Made by a program: the position numbers and the translations under genes
NCBI RefSeq assembly: GCF_003584165.1
Contig: NZ_QXFJ01000008.1
Coordinates: 310,001 to 374,000, forward strand
Direction: 5' to 3'
Length of the DNA stretch: 64,000 nt
Origin: Flagellimonas aequoris
GTDB lineage: Bacteria; Bacteroidota; Bacteroidia; Flavobacteriales; Flavobacteriaceae
Shown: positions 19,142 through 28,246 of the stretch, piece after piece
Numbering within the stretch: position 1 is the first letter of the stretch
How the letters are laid out: each line of letters opens with the position of its first letter
Notes under the pieces: generated by a model
The model's database searches: none
Told to the model about the DNA's origin: nothing
The model's input: only the letters and a program-made list of their open reading frames with translations

Positions 19142-20310
19142 GCAATAACAGAAAGCAGTTTGAAACAGAAGCAATCCGGACCCAGATGGAGCGCAGTCAA
19201 TATTTGGAGCATTCCAGTCCTATTTATCTGACTTCCAGCTTTGTATTTGAGGATGCCGAGGACATGAGGGCTTCGTTCGCCGAAGAAAAGGAGAGGAACA
19301 TTTATTCCAGATACTCCAACCCCAACTCCTCCGAGTTTATCGATAAGGTATGCAAAATGGAAGGGGCGGAAAGCGGTTTTGCCTTTGCTTCGGGTATGGC
19401 TGCTGTGTATTCTACCTTGGCAGCCTTGTTGAATTCGGGTGATCATGTGATTTCATCGAGCAGTATTTTTGGCTCGACCCATACTTTGTTTACCCAGTTT
19501 TTCCCTAAATGGAACATCACTACCAGTTTTTTTGATGCCAATGATTTAGCCAGTATAGAGAATTTGATACAACCGAACTCCAAGATTCTTTATGCGGAGT
19601 CCCCAACAAACCCTGGGGTGGATGTGTTGGACCTTGAGGTATTGGGCAACATCGCAAAAAAGCATGGACTCATTTTTATTGTGGACAATTGTTTTGCTTC
19701 TCCCTATCTGCAACAACCTATTAAATTCGGTGCGGATTTGGTTATCCATTCCGGTACTAAATTGATGGATGGGCAAGGAAGGGTATTGGCAGGTATTACG
19801 GTTGGCGGTAACAAGTTGATGGACAAGGTGTACCGTTTCTCCAGGATTACAGGTCCAGCGTTGTCGCCTTTCAATGCTTGGGTATTGTCCAGAAGTTTGG
19901 AGACCTTGGCCATACGCGTGGATAGGCATTGTTCCAACGCCCTGCAATTGGCCACTTTTTTGGAAAATCACCCGAAGATAGCCTGGGTGAAATATCCTTT
20001 TTTGAAATCGCATCCACAGTATGAGGTGGCCAAAAAGCAGATGAAGGCCGGTGGTTGTGTGGTTGCTTTTGAGGTGAAAGGAGGATTGGATGCGGGTAGA
20101 AAGTTCTTCGATAGTATAGAACTGTTGTCCCTTTCTGCAAACTTGGGCGATTCCCGAAGCATCGTTACCCATCCGGCTTCTACCACGCACAGCAAACTGT
20201 CCAAAGCGGAGCGTGAAGCGGTAGGGATAACTGACGGAATGGTCAGGATTTCTGTGGGATTGGAACATATTGATGACATCATTGCCGATATTGATCAAGC
20301 CCTAGGATAG
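19138..20310 (+). CDS. metZ: O-acyl-homoserine sulfhydrylase / trans-sulfuration enzyme
   Basis: A 390-residue PLP enzyme of the Cys/Met metabolism family. The PLP lysine is in VIHSGTKLMDGQGR, and the cofactor phosphate-binding stretch is SRYSNPNSSEF. It most resembles O-succinylhomoserine sulfhydrylase (MetZ), which joins sulfide to an activated homoserine to give homocysteine. Because the gene before it encodes an acetyltransferase-type MetX domain, O-acetylhomoserine is the more likely substrate, which is inference. ATGA overlap means it is translated with the fusion gene under the same SAM-I control. Cystathionine gamma-synthase activity cannot be excluded. Confidence 0.88.
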   Translation: MSNNRKQFETEAIRTQMERSQYLEHSSPIYLTSSFVFEDAEDMRASFAEEKERNIYSRYSNPNSSEFIDKVCKMEGAESGFAFASGMAAVYSTLAALLNSGDHVISSSSIFGSTHTLFTQFFPKWNITTSFFDANDLASIENLIQPNSKILYAESPTNPGVDVLDLEVLGNIAKKHGLIFIVDNCFASPYLQQPIKFGADLVIHSGTKLMDGQGRVLAGITVGGNKLMDKVYRFSRITGPALSPFNAWVLSRSLETLAIRVDRHCSNALQLATFLENHPKIAWVKYPFLKSHPQYEVAKKQMKAGGCVVAFEVKGGLDAGRKFFDSIELLSLSANLGDSRSIVTHPASTTHSKLSKAEREAVGITDGMVRISVGLEHIDDIIADIDQALG

Positions 20311-20368
20311 GATTTTTGGAAAAGAACATTTTACATAGGGGATTGTTAATTTTCCCTATATTCGTGGG

Positions 20369-20776
20369 ATGCTCTCCAAGAAGACAAAATATGGTTTAAA
20401 GGCACTGACTTACCTCGCAAGGGTCAAGGGAAAAGAGCCTGTTCAGATTGCTGAAATCGCCAAGCAAGAGAACATTTCCCAAAAGTTTTTGGAAAGCATT
20501 CTTCTTACCCTCAGAAGAAATGGTTTTTTGGGTTCTAAAAAAGGAAAGGGTGGGGGGTACTACCTGATCAAGGAACCCCATGAAATTCCCATGACCACCG
20601 TCATGCGGGTGTTGGAAGGGCCCATTGCCATGGTGCCCTGTGTGAGCCTTAATTTCTACGAAAAATGCGAGGATTGCCCGGATGAGGCCACGTGTTCCGT
20701 CCACAAACTGATGATTCAGGTTCGGGACAGTGCCTTGGATGTATACCGAAACAATACACTTGCCGATTTGCTTTAA
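20369..20776 (+). CDS. Rrf2-family transcriptional regulator
   Basis: A 135-residue winged-helix repressor like IscR or CymR. The N-terminus MLSKKTKYGLKALTYLA is typical, and the recognition region is SQKFLESILLTLRRNGFLGSKKGKGGGY. Cys91, Cys100, Cys103, Cys109 and His112 could hold an Fe-S cluster or act as thiol sensors, although spacing differs from IscR (Cys92, 98, 104, His107). It sits between metZ and the sulfate-assimilation operon and is a good candidate for controlling that operon, as CymR does for cysteine genes in Firmicutes. That role is inferred from position. Confidence 0.92.
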   Translation: MLSKKTKYGLKALTYLARVKGKEPVQIAEIAKQENISQKFLESILLTLRRNGFLGSKKGKGGGYYLIKEPHEIPMTTVMRVLEGPIAMVPCVSLNFYEKCEDCPDEATCSVHKLMIQVRDSALDVYRNNTLADLL

Positions 20777-20909
20777 AAATCCTCTTTCTTTTTAATCCAT
20801 ATTGATGAGAATCCAGTAAAATCTTTTGTTTAATTTCGATAATCTACTAAAACTATAGGATAAAAGTAATTTTAAGAAGGCTTTTGCATGTGGTTAAGAA
20901 ATTTAATTC

Positions 20910-20917
20910 TATTTTTG
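20910..20917 (+). promoter_or_regulatory. Probable -7 box of the sulfate-assimilation operon
   Basis: TATTTTTG fits TAnnTTTG and lies 37 bases before the first operon gene. A TTTG at 20883-20886 is 23 bases upstream, slightly too far for an ideal -33 box. The 178-base gap would also hold any Rrf2 operator. Confidence 0.35.
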
Positions 20918-20954
20918 AAATCCCTAGTTAATCGATAGGAAATACAATTTAGAA

Positions 20955-21218
20955 ATGATCACAGACCAACTGGTAATTAAAAATAATAAAGAAGCTTCGT
21001 CCTATACCAAGGATGTTCGCTCCGAAAGTCCAAAGCGCAGTATTGCAAAATCCATCAGTTGGAGGATTGTCGGTACCATCGACACCATCATTATTTCATG
21101 GATCGTTACCGGAACCCTAACCTTGGCCTTCTCCATTGGTATGGTGGAACTGGTCACTAAAATGGTCTTGTATTTTTTTCACGAAAGAGTTTGGAACTCC
21201 ATCAAATGGGGTAAATAA
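20955..21218 (+). CDS. DUF2061 small membrane protein
   Basis: An 87-residue protein with two hydrophobic segments (about 37-53 and 56-74) and the DUF2061 pattern KSISWRIVGTIDTIIISW...FFHERVWN. Members occur beside sulfate-assimilation genes in many bacteria, but no biochemical role is established to my knowledge. It is the first gene of the operon, 11 bases before cysH. A role in sulfate or sulfite movement across the membrane is a guess from context. No other sulfate transporter is in the window. Confidence 0.85.
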   Translation: MITDQLVIKNNKEASSYTKDVRSESPKRSIAKSISWRIVGTIDTIIISWIVTGTLTLAFSIGMVELVTKMVLYFFHERVWNSIKWGK

Positions 21219-21229
21219 AAATAACGGAT

Positions 21230-21853
21230 ATGGCATTGACAACAGAAGAAATTCAGAATCTAAATCGCCAGTTTAAGGGCATTCCACCGGAAGAAATCAT
21301 TTCTTGGGCCATCAAGCATGGCAAAAAATCAGTGGTGACCACAAATTTCAGACCTTACGAAGTGGCCATTCTCCATGCAGTGACAGAGGTCAACAAAGAT
21401 ATTCCGGTTATTTGGTGCGATACAGGTTATAATACCCCTCAAACCTACAAGCATGCGGAAGAGTTGATTGCCCGTTTGGGACTGAACATCAAACTATATG
21501 TGCCCAAACAGACCACTTCACACCGTGATGCGGTAATGGGAATTCCTCAAATAGATGATCCCCGTCACGAACTGTTCACGGAGCAGGTGAAGTTGGAGCC
21601 TTTCAGAAGGGCCATGGAAGAACACAAACCCGATGTATGGTTCACCAATCTTAGAAAAGGACAGACGGCCCACCGCGATTCCTTAGATGTGTTGAGCATG
21701 AGCAAGGATGGTGTACTTAAGGTAAGTCCGTTCTATCATTGGAGCGATACCCAATTGGATGCCTATTTGCAAGGACATGGATTGCCCAATGAGCACAAGT
21801 ATTTTGATCCCACAAAAGTATTGGCAAACCGAGAATGTGGTTTGCATACATAA
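21230..21853 (+). CDS. cysH: Phosphoadenylyl-sulfate reductase (CysH family)
   Basis: Reduces activated sulfate to sulfite with a thiol donor such as thioredoxin. At 207 residues it is short for the family. The catalytic C-terminal ECGLH motif is present (Cys203). The only other cysteine is in IWCDTG, so the two Cys-Cys pairs that carry a 4Fe-4S cluster in APS reductases are missing. By that rule it should use PAPS rather than APS. PAPS needs an APS kinase (CysC), which is not in this operon and not fused to CysN, so it must be encoded elsewhere or the substrate rule fails here. Confidence 0.9.
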   Translation: MALTTEEIQNLNRQFKGIPPEEIISWAIKHGKKSVVTTNFRPYEVAILHAVTEVNKDIPVIWCDTGYNTPQTYKHAEELIARLGLNIKLYVPKQTTSHRDAVMGIPQIDDPRHELFTEQVKLEPFRRAMEEHKPDVWFTNLRKGQTAHRDSLDVLSMSKDGVLKVSPFYHWSDTQLDAYLQGHGLPNEHKYFDPTKVLANRECGLHT

Positions 21854-21880
21854 TTCCCAACTCTAAAAATTATCAGAGCT

Positions 21881-22828
21881 TTGAGTACACTCGCTGAAGA
21901 AATTAAAGAACCAAAAACGATAACAAGTGCCACAAGGCCCAATGCCAACGCGTTGGAACACGAGGCCATATACATAATGAGGGAAGTAGCCGCCCAGTTT
22001 GAAAAACCTGTGCTGTTGTTTTCCGGGGGAAAGGATTCCATCACTTTAGTTAGATTGGCCCAAAAGGCATTCTGGCCAGCCAAGATTCCTTTTCCATTGA
22101 TGCACATCGATACTGGCCACAACTTCCCGGAGACCATTGAGTTCAGGGATAAATTGGTAGAGGAATTGGGTGTGGAGCTTATTGTGCGCAATGTTCAGGA
22201 TTCCATCGACCAAGGAAAGGTTGTGGAAGAAACTGGCAAATATGCCAGTAGGAATATGTTGCAGACCACAACTTTGTTGGATGCCATTGAAGAGTTCAAG
22301 TTCGATGCCTGTATCGGTGGAGCCAGACGTGATGAAGAAAAGGCCAGGGCCAAGGAACGCATTTTTTCCGTTCGTGATGATTTTGGCCAATGGGATGAAA
22401 AAAACCAGCGTCCGGAATTGTTCGATATGTTGAACGGACAGATAGAAATGGGCCAGAACGTGAGGGTGTTCCCAATCAGCAACTGGACCGAGCTGGACGT
22501 TTGGAGCTATATCCAAAAGGAAAATATTGAAATCCCTTCCATTTACTTCGCCCATAAAAGAAATACATTCTTACGTGACGGACTGATCTGGTCTGCTGAG
22601 GATGGCGTGGTTTTCAGGGCAGAGGATGAGAAAGTGGAAGAAAGAATCGTCCGTTTCCGTACTGTGGGTGATATGAGCTGTACTGCAGCCGTTGAATCCC
22701 ATGCAGATACCATTGATAAAGTGGTTTCGGAAATCAGGGATTCAAAAATATCGGAAAGAGGGGCCCGTATCGATGACAAACGTTCCGAGGCGGCCATGGA
22801 AAAGCGTAAACAACAAGGGTATTTTTAA
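21881..22828 (+). CDS. cysD: Sulfate adenylyltransferase subunit 2
   Basis: Forms adenylyl sulfate from ATP and sulfate together with CysN. The 315-residue PP-loop ATPase-type protein has LLFSGGKDSITLVRLAQKAF and the family segments GGARRDEEKARAKERIFS and RERGARIDDK-like EAAMEKRKQQGYF at the end. TTG at 21881 is the best start because the first in-frame ATG (in IMREVAAQFEKP) would cut into the conserved domain. It follows cysH by 27 bases and precedes cysN by 45. Confidence 0.95.
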   Translation: MSTLAEEIKEPKTITSATRPNANALEHEAIYIMREVAAQFEKPVLLFSGGKDSITLVRLAQKAFWPAKIPFPLMHIDTGHNFPETIEFRDKLVEELGVELIVRNVQDSIDQGKVVEETGKYASRNMLQTTTLLDAIEEFKFDACIGGARRDEEKARAKERIFSVRDDFGQWDEKNQRPELFDMLNGQIEMGQNVRVFPISNWTELDVWSYIQKENIEIPSIYFAHKRNTFLRDGLIWSAEDGVVFRAEDEKVEERIVRFRTVGDMSCTAAVESHADTIDKVVSEIRDSKISERGARIDDKRSEAAMEKRKQQGYF

Positions 22829-22873
22829 AATGAATGGTTGATGGTTTATAGTTGTTGGATTTTAGAAATATAG

Positions 22874-24160
22874 ATGACCAGCAACGAACAACCCACTAAC
22901 GAACAACAAGACATGGAAGTATTAAAGATAGCGACAGCAGGAAGTGTGGATGACGGAAAAAGTACCTTGATCGGAAGATTGCTGTATGACACCAAATCCT
23001 TGACCGACGATAAATTGGAAGCCATTGAACGGACCAGTAAACAAAAAGGGTACGACTACCTCGATTTTTCACTGGCAACTGACGGCTTGGTGGCAGAAAG
23101 GGAGCAAGGGATCACCATAGATGTGGCCCATATCTATTTCTCCACCGCATCCAAAAGTTATATTATAGCCGATACCCCTGGGCATGTGGAATATACCCGT
23201 AACATGGTTACCGGTGCATCTACCTCCCAAGCGGCCATTATTTTGATCGATGCCCGAAAAGGGGTTATCGAGCAGACCAACAGGCACTTTTTCATCAATA
23301 ACCTGTTGCGTATCAAAGATGTGATCGTGGCCATCAATAAAATGGACCTTGTGGATTTTTCCGAAGACGCCTTCAATGATATCAAGGCTGATTTTGAAGA
23401 ATTGATGGGCAAAAGGGATTATCAAGATCAGAAAATTACCTTCATTCCGGTGAGTGCCTTAAAGGGTGATAACGTGGTGAACCGTTCCCAAAGCATGGAT
23501 TGGTATAAAGGCCAGACCTTGTTGGAACATTTGGAAGAATTGGATCTTCAGGATATCTACAATGTGGGAACACCCCGTTTTCCGGTGCAGTATGTCATCA
23601 GACCTAAAACTGAAGAATTCCATGATTTCCGTGGATTTGCAGGTAAAGTGTACGGTGGTGAATTGAGTGTGGGCGACGAAGTGGTGGTCTTACCATCCAT
23701 GACAAGATCCAAGATCAAAGCCATTTATTTTTATGATACGGAATACCAAACCGCTCCGCGTCGTTCCTCAGTGACCATTACTTTGGAAGATGAGGTAAAT
23801 GTAAGCCGCGGCGACATGTTGGTGAAGGTTGGTGACCTTCCGATCGTTGATAAACAATTGACGGCTACCGTATCTTGGATGGATTCCAATCAGTTGACCG
23901 TTGGTGGAAAGTATGTGTTGCAACATGGTGTCAACAAGGCTTTGGCCAAAGTAGATACCATTGACCACAAAATCCATCCAGATTATTCAGGTATCGAGGA
24001 AAATGTGTCCTCTCTTAATATGAACGATATCGCCAAAGTGCGTTTACGATTGAACAAACCCATATTTTATGATAGGTTCAAGGAGCACCGCACCAACGGT
24101 TCCTTTATCATCATCGATAGCAGGACCAATCATACAGCAGGCGTAGGTTTCATAGAATAA
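22874..24160 (+). CDS. cysN: Sulfate adenylyltransferase subunit 1 (GTPase)
   Basis: GTPase subunit that drives sulfate activation by CysD. Its 428 residues show the translation-factor-type G motifs: GSVDDGKST (G1), DTPGHVEYTRNM (G3) and NKMDLV (G4), followed by two beta-barrel domains. The C-terminus stops at about the end of the barrel region, so the APS kinase (CysC) domain fused in many CysNC proteins is absent. The start MTSNEQPTNEQQ is a short polar leader before VLKIATAGS. Confidence 0.95.
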   Translation: MTSNEQPTNEQQDMEVLKIATAGSVDDGKSTLIGRLLYDTKSLTDDKLEAIERTSKQKGYDYLDFSLATDGLVAEREQGITIDVAHIYFSTASKSYIIADTPGHVEYTRNMVTGASTSQAAIILIDARKGVIEQTNRHFFINNLLRIKDVIVAINKMDLVDFSEDAFNDIKADFEELMGKRDYQDQKITFIPVSALKGDNVVNRSQSMDWYKGQTLLEHLEELDLQDIYNVGTPRFPVQYVIRPKTEEFHDFRGFAGKVYGGELSVGDEVVVLPSMTRSKIKAIYFYDTEYQTAPRRSSVTITLEDEVNVSRGDMLVKVGDLPIVDKQLTATVSWMDSNQLTVGGKYVLQHGVNKALAKVDTIDHKIHPDYSGIEENVSSLNMNDIAKVRLRLNKPIFYDRFKEHRTNGSFIIIDSRTNHTAGVGFIE

Positions 24161-24233
24161 CAGGTAATGCCCAAATGGGCAACAGGGAAGATTTTTATTA
24201 TAAACCTATAAAAGAGATAGGAAAAATAGGATA

Positions 24234-26324
24234 ATGAGAAGTTTTAGAACAGAAATAGAGAACCCGATAGTAGAGAAGGACATCATTGATTTGGAGAAAA
24301 AAATTCGCCAATTCAAGGATGGCAACATCGATGAGGAAAAATTCCGTAGTCTTCGTTTGGCGCGTGGTGTTTATGGCCAGCGTCAACCCGGGGTACAGAT
24401 GATCCGTATCAAATTGCCCTACGGTAAGGTGACTTCCAAACAACTGCTTCGGATTGCCGACGTTTCCGATGAATATTCCCGTGGTCGTCTCCACATCACC
24501 ACCCGTCAGGATATCCAAATTCACTATGTGGACTTGGAACGTACCCCTGAGTTGTGGGCAGAACTGGAAAAAGACCAAGTTACGCTTCGCGAAGCCTGTG
24601 GTAATACAGTTCGTAACGTAACAGCTAGTGAGACAGCAGGTATCGATGTGGATGAACCATTCGATGTTTCTCCCTATGCCCAAGCTTTGTTCGAATACTT
24701 TTTACGAAACCCTATCGGTCAGGAAATGGGTCGAAAATTCAAGGTTTCTTTTTCTGCCAGCGATGCCGATACCGGATTGTCCTACATGCACGATCTAGGG
24801 TTTATCGCTAAAATCGAAAATGGGGTAAGAGGATTTAAAGTGATGTTGGCCGGTGGTTTGGGTTCACAACCTCGCCATGCCGATGAACTGTATAGCTTTT
24901 TGCCTACCGACAAAATCATCCCGATGATGGAAGGTGTGGTTCGCGTGTTCGACCGTTACGGGGAACGCAAGAGTAGGGCCAAGGCACGTATGAAATTTTT
25001 GTTGAAGGATATCGGTTTGGATGGTTTCAAACAATTATTGGAAGAAGAACAGACCGCCATTCCTATTCAATCCTATCCTATCGATTTTGAAAGTTATCCA
25101 CAGGTACAAGTTGCTGAAGTGGAAACTCCCAAGGTTGAAATTGAGGATACAAAAGCATTTGAACAGTGGAAATCCACCAACTTGGTGCTTCAAAAGCAAG
25201 AAGGCTACGTGGCCATCGGTATTAAGGTGCTTTTAGGTGATTTTTATACCGATAAGGCAAGGGAATTGGCTCAATTGGTGCAGAACTATGCAGCCGGTGA
25301 GATTCGTCTCTCCCTACGTCAAAATATATTGATACCCTTTGTGAAGGAGGAATTGGTTCCTTTCTTTTACCAAGAACTTGAAAAATTAGGCTTTGCCGAA
25401 GCAGGCTACAACAAGGCTTTGGACATCACCGCATGTCCTGGAACGGATACCTGTAATTTGGGTATCGCCAGCAGTACCGGTATCGCCGATGAGTTGGAAC
25501 GCGTGATCAAAGCCGAATACCCACAATACATCAACAATGCTGATGTGGTGATCAAGATCAGTGGTTGTATGAACGCATGCGGCCAACACAACATGGCCCA
25601 CATCGGGTTCCAAGGAATGTCCATCCGTACCAAGGATAAATTGGTGGCACCTGCCCTTCAGGTGTTGTTGGGTGGTGGAAATTTGGGCAACGGAAACGGA
25701 AAGTTCGCGGACAAAGTGGCCAAAATCCCAAGTAAAAGAGGACCTCAGGCCCTTCGTTTGATCTTGGATGATTTTGAGGCCAATGGAAATGGGGCAAACT
25801 TCACCGAGTATTATGAAGAAAAAGGACAGCTTTATTTCTATGATTTCTTAAAACCATTGACCGATGTGGACAACTTAACCCAAGAAGATTTCATCGATTG
25901 GGGCAATGAGGAAAAATACGTTCAGGAAATTGGGGTTGGGGAATGCGCTGGAGTTATTGTAGACTTGGTGGCGACCCTGTTTTTTGAGAGTCAAGAGAAG
26001 ATAGAAAGCGCCGAAGAGGCCATCCAAGAAGGGAAGTGGGCTGCCAGTATTTATTATTCCTATCAGTCCATGGTAAACTCTGCCAAGGCATTGTTGACTT
26101 CGGAAAAACAAAAAGTGAATACCCATGCGAGTATTATCAAGGATTTTGATGAACTCTATGTGGCCACAGGAAAAATTGAGTTTGAAGGTGGATTTGAAAA
26201 ATTCGCTCTTCAACTCAATCAAAATGAGCCTTCCGAAGCCTTTGCCAAAAGCTATGTGGAAGATGCGAAAACCGTATTGGAACGATTGGAAGCATACAGA
26301 AAATTGGAGTTGGAACATGCGTAA
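24234..26324 (+). CDS. Siroheme sulfite reductase with C-terminal HEPN domain
   Basis: Six-electron reduction of sulfite to sulfide in the cytoplasm. Of 696 residues, roughly 1-560 form the duplicated nitrite/sulfite reductase core. The siroheme-4Fe4S ligands are Cys401 and Cys407 (CPGTDTC) plus Cys445 and Cys449 (GCMNAC). Residues from about 577 to the end look like an all-helical HEPN domain (EEAIQEGKWAASIYYSYQSMVNSAKALL), not part of standard CysI. The HEPN RNase motif RxxxxH is not evident, so a nuclease role is unlikely. The operon context (cysHDN, cobA) argues for sulfite rather than nitrite as substrate. Confidence 0.92.
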   Translation: MRSFRTEIENPIVEKDIIDLEKKIRQFKDGNIDEEKFRSLRLARGVYGQRQPGVQMIRIKLPYGKVTSKQLLRIADVSDEYSRGRLHITTRQDIQIHYVDLERTPELWAELEKDQVTLREACGNTVRNVTASETAGIDVDEPFDVSPYAQALFEYFLRNPIGQEMGRKFKVSFSASDADTGLSYMHDLGFIAKIENGVRGFKVMLAGGLGSQPRHADELYSFLPTDKIIPMMEGVVRVFDRYGERKSRAKARMKFLLKDIGLDGFKQLLEEEQTAIPIQSYPIDFESYPQVQVAEVETPKVEIEDTKAFEQWKSTNLVLQKQEGYVAIGIKVLLGDFYTDKARELAQLVQNYAAGEIRLSLRQNILIPFVKEELVPFFYQELEKLGFAEAGYNKALDITACPGTDTCNLGIASSTGIADELERVIKAEYPQYINNADVVIKISGCMNACGQHNMAHIGFQGMSIRTKDKLVAPALQVLLGGGNLGNGNGKFADKVAKIPSKRGPQALRLILDDFEANGNGANFTEYYEEKGQLYFYDFLKPLTDVDNLTQEDFIDWGNEEKYVQEIGVGECAGVIVDLVATLFFESQEKIESAEEAIQEGKWAASIYYSYQSMVNSAKALLTSEKQKVNTHASIIKDFDELYVATGKIEFEGGFEKFALQLNQNEPSEAFAKSYVEDAKTVLERLEAYRKLELEHA

Positions 26325-27093
26325 TGGAAGATTGACAGTAGTTGGGGCCGGTCCCGGGGATGTGGATTTGATTACCCTTAAGGGTGTGAAGGCATTGCAG
26401 GCTGCAGATGTGGTGCTGTATGATGCATTGGTGTCCGCAGCATTGTTGGATTATGCTCCCCAAGCGGAAAAGATATTTGTGGGCAAGCGCAAAGGTTGCT
26501 ACACCTATCAACAGGAGCAGATTAATGAACTGATCGTGCAGCGAGCCGATCAAGGACTCCATGTGGTCCGTTTAAAAGGGGGGGACCCATTCGTATTTGG
26601 CCGTGGTGCCGAAGAAATGGAATATGCAGCGGAATTAGGACTTGATGTGGCCGTGGTTCCGGGGATTTCTTCCTCGGTTTCAGTGCCTGCATCCCAAAAC
26701 ATTCCAGTGACCAAAAGAGGTGCTGCGGAAAGTTTTTGGGTGATTACAGGTACTACCAAGGAACACAAACTTTCCAATGATGTGGCCTTGGCCGCGAAAT
26801 CGAGCGCTACAGTCATCATCCTTATGGGAATGTCAAAGTTGGGAGAGATCATGGAGCTCTTCAAGCAAGAAGGAAAAGTACAGACTCCTGTGGCCATCAT
26901 CCAAAATGGTACCACGGAACATGAAAAAATAGGTATTGGAACTGTTGCTTCCATTGAGAACAAGGCAAAGGAGCAGCAGTTATCCAATCCTGCGATTATC
27001 ATCATCGGTGAGGTGGTGAACCATCGCCAAAGAATATTGGACATTCAAAAGGAATACCAATACAAGGGAAAAAAATCGCTAGTTAAAGTTTAA
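26317..27093 (+). CDS. cobA: Uroporphyrinogen-III C-methyltransferase
   Basis: Transfers two methyl groups from SAM to uroporphyrinogen III, giving precorrin-2 on the way to siroheme, the cofactor of the sulfite reductase upstream. The ATG at 26317 gives 258 residues starting MRNGRLTVVGAGPGDVDLITL, the exact family N-terminus, with VVRLKGGDPFVFGRGAEE and PVTKRG later. It overlaps the sulfite reductase gene by 8 bases, so the two are translationally coupled. The dehydrogenase/ferrochelatase needed to finish siroheme (CysG N-terminal part) is not fused here. Earlier in-frame starts lie inside the upstream gene. Confidence 0.95.
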   Translation: MRNGRLTVVGAGPGDVDLITLKGVKALQAADVVLYDALVSAALLDYAPQAEKIFVGKRKGCYTYQQEQINELIVQRADQGLHVVRLKGGDPFVFGRGAEEMEYAAELGLDVAVVPGISSSVSVPASQNIPVTKRGAAESFWVITGTTKEHKLSNDVALAAKSSATVIILMGMSKLGEIMELFKQEGKVQTPVAIIQNGTTEHEKIGIGTVASIENKAKEQQLSNPAIIIIGEVVNHRQRILDIQKEYQYKGKKSLVKV

Positions 27094-27115
27094 AAATTGT
27101 CAGGTAGAGTAAGGA

Positions 27116-27135
27116 CTCTGAGCGAAGTCGAAGGG
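27116..27135. repeat. Interspersed GAGCGnAGTCG-type repeat copy
   Basis: GAGCGAAGTCGA (27120-27131) in the 70-base gap between cobA and the flavoprotein gene. Same family as 10308-10319 and 33953-33964. Confidence 0.5.
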
Positions 27136-27163
27136 AAAGTCCAGACTTATTAAAAGCAGTATT

Positions 27164-28225
27164 ATGATTAAAACAGACATCATTATAATTGGAGCGGGAC
27201 CAACCGGGTTGTTCACCGTTTTTGAGGCAGGCTTGTTAAAGTTGAAATGCCATTTGATCGATGCACTTCCACAACCAGGGGGTCAGTGTGCCGAGATCTA
27301 TCCTAAAAAACCAATCTATGATATTCCGGCCTATCCAGAAATTTTGGCCGGTGCCTTGGTGGATAGGTTAATGGAACAGATTAAGCCATTTGAGCCTGGA
27401 TTTACTTTGGGTGAACGTGCTGAAACTTTGGATAAGCAAGAGGATGGTTCCTTTGTGGTAACCACGAATAAAGGTACAAAGCATCAAGCTCCTGTTGTGG
27501 TCATCGCTGGTGGATTGGGTTCTTTTGAACCTAGGAAACCATTGATTGCCAATATTGAACTGTTTGAAAGCAAGGGTGTGGAATACATGATCAAGGATCC
27601 TGAATTGTTCCGCGATAAAAAAGTGGTCATTTCCGGTGGTGGGGATTCCGCATTGGACTGGGCCATTTTCTTGGCCGATGTAGCTTCCGAAGTTTCTTTG
27701 GTGCACCGTAGGAATGAGTTCCGTGGGGCTTTGGATTCTGTGGAAAAAGCAAGGGAATTGGCCAAATTGGGCAAGATTCAATTGTATACCGAAGCTGAAG
27801 TACAGGAAATCCATGGTAAGGAAGAACTTCAGGCTGTGGTGATCAAGTACAATGATGAATCCAAAGAGCAAAGCTACGTGGAAACCGATTACTTCATTCC
27901 TTTGTTCGGATTGTCACCAAAATTAGGACCCATCGGGGATTGGGGCTTGGAAATTGAAAAGAACGCCATCAAGGTGAACAATGCAAAGGATTACCAAACC
28001 AACATTCCAGGGGTATTCGCCATTGGGGACGTTAACATCTATCCAGGTAAATTGAAATTAATCCTTTCCGGATTTCACGAAGCTGCCGTAATGTGCCAGT
28101 TTGCCTATCAGATCATCAATCCGGATAAACGCTACGTGATGAAGTATACCACAGTTGGAGGTGTGGAAGGATTTGATGGTTCCAAAAAAGAGGCCAAAAA
28201 AGAAGTGGTACAGAGCATCAATTAA
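27164..28225 (+). CDS. Thioredoxin-reductase-like ferredoxin-NADP reductase
   Basis: A 353-residue FAD flavoprotein with the FAD-binding GAGPTGLF (10-17) and a second nucleotide-binding GGGDSALDWA. The CxxC redox pair of thioredoxin reductase is absent, which together with the C-terminal extension (YVMKYTTVGGVEGFDG) fits the homodimeric ferredoxin/flavodoxin-NADP reductases of Bacillus and Chlorobium type. As the last gene of the sulfate operon, with no cysJ present, it probably supplies electrons to sulfite reductase through ferredoxin. That is inference from context. Confidence 0.85.
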   Translation: MIKTDIIIIGAGPTGLFTVFEAGLLKLKCHLIDALPQPGGQCAEIYPKKPIYDIPAYPEILAGALVDRLMEQIKPFEPGFTLGERAETLDKQEDGSFVVTTNKGTKHQAPVVVIAGGLGSFEPRKPLIANIELFESKGVEYMIKDPELFRDKKVVISGGGDSALDWAIFLADVASEVSLVHRRNEFRGALDSVEKARELAKLGKIQLYTEAEVQEIHGKEELQAVVIKYNDESKEQSYVETDYFIPLFGLSPKLGPIGDWGLEIEKNAIKVNNAKDYQTNIPGVFAIGDVNIYPGKLKLILSGFHEAAVMCQFAYQIINPDKRYVMKYTTVGGVEGFDGSKKEAKKEVVQSIN

Positions 28226-28246
28226 AATCATATATATTTTTCAAGG

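Noticed and set aside
19546..20298. A 250-codon open frame on the minus strand opposite metZ, and similar long antisense frames (for example 11247-11795 plus strand, 14060-14677 minus strand)
   Set aside because: Their products look like no protein family, and each mirrors a clearly real gene on the other strand with strong motifs.
24234..26324. HEPN tail as a toxin or defence RNase
   Set aside because: No RxxxxH catalytic motif is seen, and the context is sulfur metabolism, not defence.
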